The notes beneath the pieces are model-generated. The model had not been told where the DNA came from and searched no databases. It saw only the letters and a list, made by a program, of their open reading frames with translations. A program made the position numbers and the translations under genes. Source: an uncultured Acetatifactor sp. (GTDB lineage: Bacteria; Bacillota; Clostridia; Lachnospirales; Lachnospiraceae). Taken from it: a stretch of 64,000 bases of DNA. Positions 16,560-24,736 of this stretch are shown here, piece by piece. Where the stretch lies: positions 124,001 through 188,000 of the forward strand of contig CAKRZO010000001.1 of assembly GCA_934433135.1 (NCBI GenBank), read 5' to 3'. Numbering within the stretch: position 1 is the stretch's first letter; each line of letters opens with the position of its first letter.

Positions 16560-16871
16560 CTATTTTCCCAACATCTTCAAAACAGCGGATTTGCTCTGCA
16601 CTCCCACTGCGGTCTGTACCGTCATGCCGTCTTTTACCACGATCAGGGTAGGGACGGACATGATATGATATTTTCCGGCCAGATCCGGTTCTTCATCCAC
16701 ATTGACCTTGCAAACCAATACATCATCCAGTTCTTCGGAAAGCTCTTCAATCAACGGAGCAAGCATCTTACAGGGTCCGCACCAGGATGCCCAGAAATCC
16801 ACCAGAACCGTCTTGCCGGATTTTAATACTGTTTCGTCAAAATTCTGTGTTGTAACATGTAAAGCTGCCAT
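16560..16871 (-). CDS. trxA: Thioredoxin
   Basis: A 103-residue single-domain thioredoxin. VLVDFWASWCGPCKMLAPLI gives the WCGPC redox site (C31, C34) with the preceding buried Asp, and SVPTLIVVKDG gives the cis-proline loop. It keeps cytoplasmic disulfides reduced. The ATG at 16871 is used, since the frame upstream opens only with a GTG four codons earlier. A promoter lies at 16916-16943 and the exonuclease gene is downstream in the same transcript. Confidence 0.95.
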   Translation of the reverse strand: MAALHVTTQNFDETVLKSGKTVLVDFWASWCGPCKMLAPLIEELSEELDDVLVCKVNVDEEPDLAGKYHIMSVPTLIVVKDGMTVQTAVGVQSKSAVLKMLGK

Positions 16872-16915
16872 AATAATCTTCACACCTTTCTGCTGTTTGC
16901 CTTTTTTGTAATCAT

Positions 16916-16943
16916 AGTATACTCACTTTCGGTTAAAATACAA
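16916..16943 (-). promoter_or_regulatory. Promoter of the thioredoxin-exonuclease pair
   Basis: Minus-strand TTGTAT (16938-16943), 16 bases, TATACT (16916-16921), about 45 bases upstream of the thioredoxin start. Confidence 0.7.
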
Positions 16944-16949
16944 TAGCAT

Positions 16950-17819
16950 TTATAAGTTGGCAATCCAGGCTTTTGCCAGTTCAATCCAGATCTGGCATTC
17001 TTTGACATAAGCTACACTGTCCAGGCTTTCCGAAGTCTCTTCATTTGCCAGACTTAAGCCGTGAGGTCCTCTTGGGAACAGATGGTATTCCACGGGAATT
17101 TCTTGCTTTCGCATGGCGCCGACCAGGAAAAGAGAATTTTCCATCGGCACGCCGCCGTCCTCAAACGTATGCCAGATAAAGGCTTTGGGCGTATCTTTCG
17201 TTACCTGATTTTCCAAAGAGAGCATCTGCATCATCTCATCCACAGAATAAGCTTTGCCCTGCAGATCAAACGTCTCTGGCTCCGGATCCTGATCTAATCC
17301 CAGAATCTGGCAGAAAGATCCCTTGTGTGCAAACTCACCGGAAGTGATTACCGGATATCCCAGAATCATTCCGTTGGGACGAAGAAGCTCTCTTTCCTCT
17401 TCCTTCAGCCCCAGGCCTTTCCATACAAATTCCCGGTTCCAGAACATTCCGAGACTGGCTGCCAGATGTCCACCCGCAGAAAATCCAAGTACGATCATCT
17501 TATCCGGATGGATATGCCATTCCCCGGCATTTGCTCTTAACAATTTCACGCTGTAGGCAAGTTCCAGCAGAGAAGCCGGAAAAACAGCCGGTGCGCAGGA
17601 ATAGTACAACACAGCCGCATGACAACCCATAGCCAGGAAACGCAAAGCAACCACTTCCGCCTCTCTTGCGGAAGTATAACTGTATCCGCCGCCCGGACAT
17701 ACCAGGACAAGCGGTCTTTTCTTAATCATGGAACCGGGAACATCCTCCTGAATATAAGTCACCAGTCTGGCATATTCCAAGGAATGCTCCAGTTTAATCG
17801 GGTACGTATTGTTAATCAT
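16950..17819 (-). CDS. Alpha/beta hydrolase, acetyl-esterase-like (BD-FAE/HSL type)
   Basis: A 289-residue cytoplasmic serine hydrolase with no signal peptide. LVCPGGGYSYTS (about 39-50) is the oxyanion-hole strand, VLGFSAGGHLAAS places the nucleophile at about S114, AFIWHTFEDGGVPMENS is the acid region and FPRGPHGLSLA holds the catalytic histidine. This group deacetylates sugars or xylo-oligosaccharides taken up by gut Clostridia. It begins 23 bases downstream of proS and probably shares its transcript. The exact substrate is open. Confidence 0.85.
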   Translation of the reverse strand: MINNTYPIKLEHSLEYARLVTYIQEDVPGSMIKKRPLVLVCPGGGYSYTSAREAEVVALRFLAMGCHAAVLYYSCAPAVFPASLLELAYSVKLLRANAGEWHIHPDKMIVLGFSAGGHLAASLGMFWNREFVWKGLGLKEEERELLRPNGMILGYPVITSGEFAHKGSFCQILGLDQDPEPETFDLQGKAYSVDEMMQMLSLENQVTKDTPKAFIWHTFEDGGVPMENSLFLVGAMRKQEIPVEYHLFPRGPHGLSLANEETSESLDSVAYVKECQIWIELAKAWIANL

Positions 17820-17842
17820 TTCCCATCCTCTTTTCCTGTTGT

Positions 17843-19276
17843 TTAATAAGCTCTTCCCCAGTAAACCATCTTCACGGCGGGTTTTCCGCAGCAGACACAG
17901 GTATCCGCAATATGCTCCTGTTCAAAAGGCATACAACGGCTGGTTACGCTTAATTTTTCTTTGATCCGATCTTCACACTCTCTGTTTCCGCACCACATAG
18001 CCTTTACAAATCCGGCCTTATTGGCAAAAATATCTTCAAATTCCTGCATATCGGCAGCCGTATAGGTATGGGCATCCCGATGATTTCTTGCTCTTTCCAG
18101 CATATCCTTCTGGATCTGCTCCAGCAAATCGGCAACTGTCTGCTCCAGATCGGGAAACGCCACTTCGATCTTCTGTCTGGTATCCCGTCTGCAGATAATG
18201 CACTTACCGGCTTCGATATCTTTCGGACCGATTTCGATACGGATCGGATATCCTCTCATCTCCGCTTCCGCGAACTTGAATCCCGGCGTCTTGTCGCTGT
18301 CATCCACTTTCACACGGAACTGACCCTTGAGACGATCCTTCCATTCATAAGCCTTCTCCAGCACACCTTCCTTTTTCTGCTGGATCGGAACGATGCATAC
18401 CTGGATCGGTGCTACCTTAGGAGGCAGAACCAGGCCTTCATTGTCTCCGTGTACCATAATCAGCGCACCGATCAGGCGGGTGGTCATTCCCCAGGAAGTC
18501 TGATGTACGTATTTTAACGTATTGTCTTTATCGGTAAACTGGATGTCGAAAGCTTTTGCAAAACCATCTCCGAAATTATGGCTGGTTCCGGACTGCAGAG
18601 CCTTACCGTCATGCATCAGCGCTTCGATCGTATAGGTTGCTAACGCACCTGCAAATTTTTCCTTCTCGGTTTTCTGTCCTTTAATGACCGGAATTGCCAG
18701 CACTTCTTCGCAGAATTTGGCATACAGATTCAGCATCTGAATGGTTCTGTCCTCTGCTTCTTTCTCCGTGGCGTGCGCCGTATGGCCTTCCTGCCACAAA
18801 AATTCTCTGGAACGGAGGAAGGGTCTTGTCTCCTTTTCCCAACGGACAACGGAACACCACTGGTTGTAAACCTTCGGCAAGTCACGATAGGAATGAATAT
18901 CATTTTTATAAAAATCACAGAAAAGGGTCTCGGATGTGGGTCTTACACACATTCTCTCCTGCAAAGGAGCCAGTCCGCCATGCGTTACCCAGGCTACTTC
19001 CGGTGCAAACCCCTCCACATGGTCTTTTTCCTTCTGCAAAAGAGATTCCGGAATAAACATAGGAAGATACACATTTTCCACTCCTACTTCTTTAAACCTG
19101 GCATCCAGCTGCTTCTGAATCAACTCCCAGATTGCATAGCCGGCTGGCTTAAACACCATACATCCCTTCACGCTGGTATAATCAATCAGTTCTGCCTTTT
19201 TTACCACGTCGGTATACCATTGGGCAAAGTCCGTTTCCATGGAAGTAATCGCTTCCACCATCTTTTTTTCTGCCAT
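17843..19276 (-). CDS. proS: Prolyl-tRNA synthetase, archaeal/eukaryote-like short form
   Basis: A 477-residue class IIa synthetase charging tRNA-Pro. It has FKPAGYAIWELIQ, RPTSETLFCDFYKNDIHSYRDLP, LWQEGHTAHAT, and the C-terminal zinc-type cysteines (CGNRECEDRIKEK, DTCVCCGKPA) ending in tyrosine, as in the archaeal-type ProS used by many Clostridia. It lacks the long editing insertion of the E. coli form. Start is the ATG at 19276, five bases after GAGGAG; the frame extends further upstream without a ribosome site. It sits behind a promoter (19520-19548) and an attenuator-like leader (19407-19513). Confidence 0.95.
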   Translation of the reverse strand: MAEKKMVEAITSMETDFAQWYTDVVKKAELIDYTSVKGCMVFKPAGYAIWELIQKQLDARFKEVGVENVYLPMFIPESLLQKEKDHVEGFAPEVAWVTHGGLAPLQERMCVRPTSETLFCDFYKNDIHSYRDLPKVYNQWCSVVRWEKETRPFLRSREFLWQEGHTAHATEKEAEDRTIQMLNLYAKFCEEVLAIPVIKGQKTEKEKFAGALATYTIEALMHDGKALQSGTSHNFGDGFAKAFDIQFTDKDNTLKYVHQTSWGMTTRLIGALIMVHGDNEGLVLPPKVAPIQVCIVPIQQKKEGVLEKAYEWKDRLKGQFRVKVDDSDKTPGFKFAEAEMRGYPIRIEIGPKDIEAGKCIICRRDTRQKIEVAFPDLEQTVADLLEQIQKDMLERARNHRDAHTYTAADMQEFEDIFANKAGFVKAMWCGNRECEDRIKEKLSVTSRCMPFEQEHIADTCVCCGKPAVKMVYWGRAY

Positions 19277-19406
19277 TTTTTCTCCTCCTCTTCTCAGCAA
19301 ATATTTCAGGGATTAGTCTGACGCCTGCATATCTTCCCTGTATGCCGCAGTACGCATCCCCGCGGAGCATTTTTATATATCAGGAAAGAGCACTTTCCGG
19401 TAAAGC

Positions 19407-19513
19407 AAAAAAGGTCTTCTCTCCCAAAAGGGGATCGAAGACCCGGCAAAACCGCACGGAACGTGCTTTCCGCCCTCTCTTTTGTGCTTCTGCTTTAAAA
19501 ATATTCGCTTTTA
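19407..19513 (-). promoter_or_regulatory. Structured 5' leader with intrinsic terminator upstream of proS (candidate attenuator)
   Basis: The 372 bases upstream of proS hold no gene. Transcription from 19520-19548 should start near 19513. The RNA first shows a hairpin GCACG-UUC-CGUGC (about 19454-19466) flanked by GGC/GCC and AAA/UUU pairs, then a strong terminator: GGTCTTC...GAAGACC with an inner CCCC/GGG stem (19413-19443) followed by U6 (19407-19412). A terminator inside a leader points to attenuation. The T-box stem I and the conserved T-box sequence are not seen, and only about 55 bases precede the terminator. The bases 19277-19406 between terminator and ATG show nothing clear. Confidence 0.6.
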
Positions 19514-19519
19514 CCAAAG

Positions 19520-19548
19520 ATTCTAGCTTATCTGCTATGTCTTGTCAA
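19520..19548 (-). promoter_or_regulatory. Promoter of proS
   Basis: Minus-strand TTGACA (19543-19548), 17 bases, TAGAAT (19520-19525). Confidence 0.8.
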
Positions 19549-19595
19549 GCTTTTTTAAAGCTGCTGCAATAAATCGTAACTGATGAAACGCAACC

Positions 19596-19637
19596 GTTCA
19601 GACGCAGCAGTTCAGACGCGACAGTTCAGACGCGCCA
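19596..19637. repeat. Three tandem 14-bp units of the dispersed repeat end
   Basis: GTTCAGACGC followed by four bases occurs three times in a row (596-609, 610-623, 624-637), the last running into CGCCATTCGCAAA, the inner sequence of the full elements. It lies just downstream of the dehydrogenase stop codon. Confidence 0.75.
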
Positions 19638-19648
19638 TTCGCAAATCC

Positions 19649-20770
19649 TTAAATGTCTGTCTTCACGACTTCATGGTTCTGTGCCGAAGCAAAAGCGGCT
19701 TCCATCACCTTCATAACACGAAGAGCCTGCTGCGGCTGAATCAAAAGCGGTGCTTTTCCTTCTATGGCATCACAGAACTGGTTGTAAACCGGACGAAGAT
19801 TGTCCATTACATCCATCGGCTCCGTAAGCGGTATCGTCTCAATGGAATTGATATTTCTGGGAGCCATAGTCTTGGTAGGACCTGCCTTGGTGTAGAAGAT
19901 CTCTTCATCCCATTCATTTTCCTTATCGATACAACGCACTACTTTTCCGGTGCAGTTCCAGTCATCAATCTGCATGGTGCCGTCCTTACCCAGTACATAC
20001 CAGCGGGGATGTGTGATATAATTATTGGTTGATACTTCAATGTGGGCAACCAGTCCGCTCTCAAGCGTCAGATCCAGTCGGAAATTGTCATCTACTTCCG
20101 GATAATCGATGCTCCACATTTTACAGTAAACTTCCGTCACTTTTTCCGGGAATGCATACATAATCTGGTCAATCAGATGGACACCCCAGTCCAGCATCAT
20201 ACCGCCTCCGAGATGTTTGATCGTACGCCATCCCTTGGGCATTCCTCTGGAACCTTCCACTCTGGATTCAATGATATAAGGCTTTCCGATCAGTCCTGCT
20301 TCCACAGTTCTCTTCATCAGGATGAAATCCTTATTCCATCTGCGGTTCTGGTCGATGGTAAATACCTTGCCGGTTCTCCTGGCTGTCTCCATGATTTCCA
20401 CTAATTCATCGCTGCCGATGGTCACGGGCTTCTCACAGATGACATTCTTTCCTGCTTCCAGCGCCGCAATGGCAATTGCCTTATGTGCCTCATTGGTGGT
20501 TGCTACCAAAACCATATCAATCTCCGGATCCGAAAGCAGCTCCTCCTGGCTTTCATAACCTGTAAAGCCATAGGTTCTTGCCTCTTCTACCTTTGCCGGA
20601 TTGATATCATAAATTCCCTTAATCTGCACACGATCAAATTTTTTGTCGAACAGCTCTGTTTTGTGATGATGAGCCATTCCTCCGAAGCCGATAATTCCCA
20701 GTTTATGTACTGTCTGATTCTCACTGCTCATTCTCTCGTACCTGCCTTTCCGCACCGTTAAGCAATTCAT
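19649..20770 (-). CDS. Gfo/Idh/MocA family NAD(P)-dependent sugar oxidoreductase
   Basis: The 373 residues have an N-terminal Rossmann domain, LGIIGFGGMAHHH (GxGGxA at about 28-33), the ATTNEAHKAIAIAALEAGK loop, and the family CEKPVTI (catalytic-region Lys at about 114). The C-terminal domain has GGGMMLDWGVHLIDQIMY. It would oxidise or reduce a cyclic sugar, cyclitol or glycoside. Start is the first ATG, since AAGGAG lies exactly six bases upstream; the internal MSSENQ start has no such site. It is 91 bases downstream of the GH127 gene but has its own promoter at 20791-20820. The substrate cannot be read from the sequence. Confidence 0.9.
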   Translation of the reverse strand: MNCLTVRKGRYERMSSENQTVHKLGIIGFGGMAHHHKTELFDKKFDRVQIKGIYDINPAKVEEARTYGFTGYESQEELLSDPEIDMVLVATTNEAHKAIAIAALEAGKNVICEKPVTIGSDELVEIMETARRTGKVFTIDQNRRWNKDFILMKRTVEAGLIGKPYIIESRVEGSRGMPKGWRTIKHLGGGMMLDWGVHLIDQIMYAFPEKVTEVYCKMWSIDYPEVDDNFRLDLTLESGLVAHIEVSTNNYITHPRWYVLGKDGTMQIDDWNCTGKVVRCIDKENEWDEEIFYTKAGPTKTMAPRNINSIETIPLTEPMDVMDNLRPVYNQFCDAIEGKAPLLIQPQQALRVMKVMEAAFASAQNHEVVKTDI

Positions 20771-20790
20771 CCAGTGCTCCTTATGGCTTC

Positions 20791-20820
20791 ATTCTATCAT
20801 TTTTCTCCTTTTTTACGCAA
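20791..20820 (-). promoter_or_regulatory. Probable promoter of the Gfo/Idh gene
   Basis: Minus-strand TTGCGT (20815-20820), 18 bases, TAGAAT (20791-20796), upstream of an AAGGAG ribosome site. Confidence 0.5.
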
Positions 20821-20861
20821 CCCACTATTTTGCTATTTTCTCATACAATCTTGCTCTTGTG

Positions 20862-22847
20862 TCAAAAACTTTCTCCGGTGCGGATCCAGACGGCCATTTT
20901 GGATTCTTCGTTCCAGAGCTTTCCGGCGGAAGCATAATCCGTAACGGTAAAATAGCCTCCGTCTTTTTGAGGAATCTGCATTTCCACTATATGCTCGTAA
21001 GGCGCGGTATCCTGAATGGGCTTTACAGCCTCTACGTAACCGTCCTCTCCCACGGCAATGCTGTAAGGCTCCTCCACATTGTGGTCCAGGCGGTTTTCCA
21101 CTGCAAGCATTACAGGGCCTCTGCGCAGGGCAATATGGTATTTGGCAGCCGGATCTTCTCTGTCAAAAGCAGGTACAATATAATTATATCCCCATACCAC
21201 TTTATTCATCAATACCTGATGTCCGTAAGGAATCGGGTAAATAGCTTCCGTTCTCATGTCAAACGTAAGACTTATTTCATCCGCTTCCTTCCACTCCCGT
21301 TCTACTGTCAGATAGCCGTCTTGCAACTTTCCGGCAATGTCTGCCTGCTCTCCGTTTATGATTACGACCATTTCCTTGCTCCAGGAAGGAATCCGAAGGT
21401 GCAGACGGAAGGTTTCCGCTTGCTGCAGATGCAGCGTAAGCACAACCTCTCCTTCTTTGGGATATTCCGTTGCGGTTGTAATCTCCAATGCCGCTCCGCC
21501 CGGCGTGCGGGTCTTCATCTGTCCTGGAATGTACAGATTCATCACGATTCCGCCGTTTTCTCTTAACAGAGCCATTTTAGGGATCAACCCCATACCGGCA
21601 GCACCGATGCAGGCACAGCAGCCGTAATAATGGCCATCCGGCATCAGCTGCAGTCCACCGATTCCGTTTCCTCTGCATCCTGCCGTCAGCGGACTGTAAC
21701 TGTCAAAAGGAAGCGGTTCGATGACAACATCCGGGAACGTTTTATAAATGGAAGTTCCGATCGCATGCTCCGTATTTACCGCACCGAAATATGCATTGTA
21801 CAGGGAACGTTCAAAGGCATCTACGTAAGATGCCTTTCCCGTAAGCACGTTAAGCTGCCAGAAGAATTTCATCAAAGTTACCGTAACACAGGTCTCCTGC
21901 ATAATCCTTCCGTTATCCGTATTGGCCTGTCTTACCGTGGAATGATCAAAAAGCTCATGGGTACATCCACAGCAGCCGATCACGGTAAAATCGCTCTCCA
22001 ATATTTTATCCGCGAACCGGATCACCGCCTTTTTGTACTTTTCTTCCCCGGTCACCCGATAAAACTCCAATAAACCCTCAAAAGCGGAAGTAGTCTCATA
22101 GGCCTTGGTCACCGGATATTGATAAGGATACAGTTCATCCTCATATGCAAGCTGAAATACATTTTCCACCGATGTCCCGCCGGTTCCCACAATGTATTCC
22201 GCGAAGTCAAAATACTCCTGTCTTCCGGTAATACGGTACAGTCTGACTACCGGTTCCAGAATGGACACGGAATTGATTCCTCTCCAATGCCTGGTTGCTT
22301 CCGTAATCGGCTTTTTGCCATCCTCTTTCGATCCGATATACGTAATGATGTAGTCCAACTGCCTGCACATGGAGTCAACGACTCTTTTGATCTGCTCCGG
22401 TTCTTTGCAAATTTCCAGATAATATTCCATTCCCAGAAGGACATACTTTCTGGCCCACAGATCCCAGCCGTCGAACTCTTTTTCCACGCTGTAAGTGCTG
22501 ATCCTGCCCGATTCCTCCTGGATATTCATCATCGTTTCCACGGTATCGCTCAGGCACTGATACAAAGCCTCATCCCGGGTATAGGAATAGGTAAAGCAGG
22601 CTCCCCGCATCATTTTTCCCCAGTATTCGCCTCTCCATCCGGCATTGACATCATCTGTATGCAGCCGGAACTGGTCTGCAAAACGCTGCCACAAAGAAGC
22701 ATCCTTCATTCCAAAATTTTCAATAAAACGAATCTGCTTGTCCACAAATCCTTCGTAAGAAATCACACTGTCCGCATCCGGCAGCAAAGTACTGCAATTT
22801 TTTGCCGGGAGATTGGCTTTCTTCATTTCTTCGATACTCTTTCCCAT
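20862..22847 (-). CDS. GH127 family beta-L-arabinofuranosidase-like glycoside hydrolase
   Basis: A 661-residue cytoplasmic enzyme (no signal peptide) with the alpha/alpha-barrel signatures of the former DUF1680 group. The zinc/catalytic set of this family can be seen: QETC (E318, C320), then GCCACIG (C410, C411). In characterised GH127 enzymes a cysteine of this cluster is the nucleophile and the Glu is a zinc ligand. It removes arabinofuranose from plant or glycoprotein glycans taken up as oligosaccharides. Extra cysteines in IGCCGCTHEL (about 290-298) are an oddity. It sits upstream of a sugar dehydrogenase in the same direction. Confidence 0.88.
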   Translation of the reverse strand: MGKSIEEMKKANLPAKNCSTLLPDADSVISYEGFVDKQIRFIENFGMKDASLWQRFADQFRLHTDDVNAGWRGEYWGKMMRGACFTYSYTRDEALYQCLSDTVETMMNIQEESGRISTYSVEKEFDGWDLWARKYVLLGMEYYLEICKEPEQIKRVVDSMCRQLDYIITYIGSKEDGKKPITEATRHWRGINSVSILEPVVRLYRITGRQEYFDFAEYIVGTGGTSVENVFQLAYEDELYPYQYPVTKAYETTSAFEGLLEFYRVTGEEKYKKAVIRFADKILESDFTVIGCCGCTHELFDHSTVRQANTDNGRIMQETCVTVTLMKFFWQLNVLTGKASYVDAFERSLYNAYFGAVNTEHAIGTSIYKTFPDVVIEPLPFDSYSPLTAGCRGNGIGGLQLMPDGHYYGCCACIGAAGMGLIPKMALLRENGGIVMNLYIPGQMKTRTPGGAALEITTATEYPKEGEVVLTLHLQQAETFRLHLRIPSWSKEMVVIINGEQADIAGKLQDGYLTVEREWKEADEISLTFDMRTEAIYPIPYGHQVLMNKVVWGYNYIVPAFDREDPAAKYHIALRRGPVMLAVENRLDHNVEEPYSIAVGEDGYVEAVKPIQDTAPYEHIVEMQIPQKDGGYFTVTDYASAGKLWNEESKMAVWIRTGESF

Positions 22848-22875
22848 CTTCTGTCTTCCTCCGCCTTTCCATCAT

Positions 22876-22923
22876 CGTTCAGATTTAGAAACCTCGCAGC
22901 TTTGCGAATGATGTATCTGAACG
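22876..22923. repeat. Minimal 48-bp member of the dispersed palindromic family
   Basis: Ends CGTTCAGAT (22876-22884) and ATCTGAACG (22915-22923) are inverted; the centre is a TCGCA/TGCGA hairpin. It lies in the 5' leader of the GH127 gene between a TATAAC extended -10 box (about 22939) and the start codon, so it would be in the mRNA leader. Confidence 0.65.
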
Positions 22924-23033
22924 GTTATTATGATTTGGTTATACCACATCCTCGGTCAGAAAACAGTAGAAAAGTTTGTGTACCTGGTAGGTCTTTTTTA
23001 CCTGATAAAGTTCTTTACCTTTTCTTTTCCCTT

Positions 23034-23639
23034 TTAAGCCTTATTTCCAAGGGTTTCTGCCAGAAACTTTCTTGCTTTTTCGGGATCTTTGTCAAAAAGC
23101 AGGCTTCGGATACCGCAGTGTCTTGCCGCTTCCACATTGACCGGCGAATCATCTATAAAGGCGGTCTCTTCCGGTTTTAATCCGAATTTTTCCAATGCAT
23201 ATCGAAAGATCTCGTAGGATGGCTTCACCAACTTGATTTTTCCCGAAAAAATAAAGCCGTCAAAATACCGGAAAATCCAGATATTTTCAAAGCTGTCTGC
23301 AAAATTTTCGCTGATGTTGGACAAAACATACAGTTTATGTCCCCGGGCTTTACATTCTCCCAAAAGTTCCGGCATTCCCTCAATCACCGGCAGATGATAC
23401 TGCCAGTTATTACAGATCAGCTGCGCAATGCCAAAAAGCCGCCCGGGGACTTCTTCCCCGACGGCTTTGCAAAAATCCTCCTGAGACAGACTTCCTTCAT
23501 CCAGTCTGTCAAAATATTTTCTGGAAAAGATAATCTGTGCAAGCGTTTTCCCATCTTCTCCGGCTACACCGAAACTCTTTACGATTTCTTCCGGATCAAA
23601 ATGAATCAATGTATTTCCATAATCAAAAAAGATATTCAT
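23034..23639 (-). CDS. HAD-superfamily hydrolase, YihX-like
   Basis: A 201-residue phosphatase-type protein. Motif I is FFDYGNTL, so the nucleophile Asp is present but the second Asp of the classical DxD is a Gly, as in the YihX/alpha-glucose-1-phosphatase branch. Motif II is YVLSNIS, motif III includes KLVKPSYEIF, and motif IV is AFIDDSPVNVEAARHCG. A helical cap lies at about residues 15-75. It probably dephosphorylates a sugar phosphate. It is 19 bases downstream of the aldose epimerase gene, forming a pair. Confidence 0.85.
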   Translation of the reverse strand: MNIFFDYGNTLIHFDPEEIVKSFGVAGEDGKTLAQIIFSRKYFDRLDEGSLSQEDFCKAVGEEVPGRLFGIAQLICNNWQYHLPVIEGMPELLGECKARGHKLYVLSNISENFADSFENIWIFRYFDGFIFSGKIKLVKPSYEIFRYALEKFGLKPEETAFIDDSPVNVEAARHCGIRSLLFDKDPEKARKFLAETLGNKA

Positions 23640-23658
23640 GATTTTCCTGTAATCCTTC

Positions 23659-24537
23659 TTACTTCACCGTAATTTCAAAGGCATTGCTGTATTCCTGTTC
23701 CGGTTTCAGATGAATCATCAGCTCCTTGGTCTCCAAATCATCCACAATCCCGTCTTTGGCCGGAATGCTGTACCAGGGTTCAATGCAGACATAGGGTGCC
23801 TGCGAATGCGGCTTATGCCACAATCCCAAAACATTCATGTCCGGATAGGATAAATGGACGCTTTTCTTATGACGATCGGATTTCAAGGTGATTCCTTTGC
23901 ATATATCCGTCAAAAAGATTGCATCGTGGTCAAACAGACTGTGTTTCAGGTGAAGAACTTTTCCGTCTTCCAGTTCAAAAGGAACCCTCTTGCCGGTATC
24001 GTAACAAGTATCGCTGAAAACCAGGGCTTTCGCGGGCTTTACACAGTCGAACTCCACATAATAATCTTCAAACTCCGTGTCCTTTGTCATCGGCACATTA
24101 AATCCCGGATGTCCGCCCACGGCAAAAGGAAGATCTTCTTTTCCGGTATTCCATACGCGGAAAGTCTGGCGAACGGTATGTCCTTCCAGCTCATAAGCAA
24201 TCTGCAGCCGGAAAGAGAACGGATATTTTTTCAAAGTTTCTTCCGACTGGGTAAGCTCGAATACGATCCGATCCGGCTTTTCTTCCACCACCTTCATAAT
24301 CTCGTGACGTGCAAACCCATGAAGCTGCATTTCATATGTTTTTCCTTTATAGGTATACTTTCCTTCCGTCAGGCGTCCGCAGATCGGAAACAGATTGGAA
24401 GCTCTGCTTGCCCAGTACTCCGGATCGCCCTGCCATAAATATTCGCAACCGTCCTCCTTTAACTTAAGCGACATCATTTCTGCGCCCATATCTGCTATCT
24501 GTACACGGATTACCTCATTTTCAATCGTATAAATCAT
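23659..24537 (-). CDS. Aldose 1-epimerase family protein, LacX-like
   Basis: A 292-residue beta-sandwich protein of the GalM superfamily. Visible are the start MIYTIENEVIRVQIADMGAE, NLFPICGRL, QLHGFARH (with the family histidine), AVGGHPGFN (second histidine) and VCIEPWYS (catalytic glutamate region). It interconverts alpha and beta anomers of free sugars or acts on a hexose phosphate. It heads a two-gene unit with the HAD phosphatase. Confidence 0.88.
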   Translation of the reverse strand: MIYTIENEVIRVQIADMGAEMMSLKLKEDGCEYLWQGDPEYWASRASNLFPICGRLTEGKYTYKGKTYEMQLHGFARHEIMKVVEEKPDRIVFELTQSEETLKKYPFSFRLQIAYELEGHTVRQTFRVWNTGKEDLPFAVGGHPGFNVPMTKDTEFEDYYVEFDCVKPAKALVFSDTCYDTGKRVPFELEDGKVLHLKHSLFDHDAIFLTDICKGITLKSDRHKKSVHLSYPDMNVLGLWHKPHSQAPYVCIEPWYSIPAKDGIVDDLETKELMIHLKPEQEYSNAFEITVK

Positions 24538-24736
24538 ACACTGCTATCCTTTCTTTCTATACTACTTTCATTTTTCCGGTTATTTCGGCATCTATTACGC
24601 TACACCGTTCCGGCTGCTGTATCTGTTCCCCTGTGCTTTTCCGATTGCTGTCATATCTATATTATCCTGCGCCGTTCCGGCTGCCATATCCTGCGGCATC
24701 TGCTGCCCTGCGTTTTTCCTCCGGTTGCTGCATATA
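24538..24736. other. Gene-free spacer with degenerate internal repeats
   Basis: About 200 bases between dnaB and the epimerase gene. Two imperfect blocks beginning CCGTTCCGGCTG (about 24606 and 24672) suggest an old tandem duplication of roughly 65 bp. No convincing gene, promoter or terminator is seen. Confidence 0.4.

Noticed and set aside
19407..19513. T-box riboswitch for proS
   Set aside because: The conserved T-box sequence and stem I are not visible, and the leader before the terminator is far too short.
24650..24736. A 23-codon frame directly after dnaB
   Set aside because: It lies in degenerate repeat DNA, has no ribosome site and no recognisable sequence.
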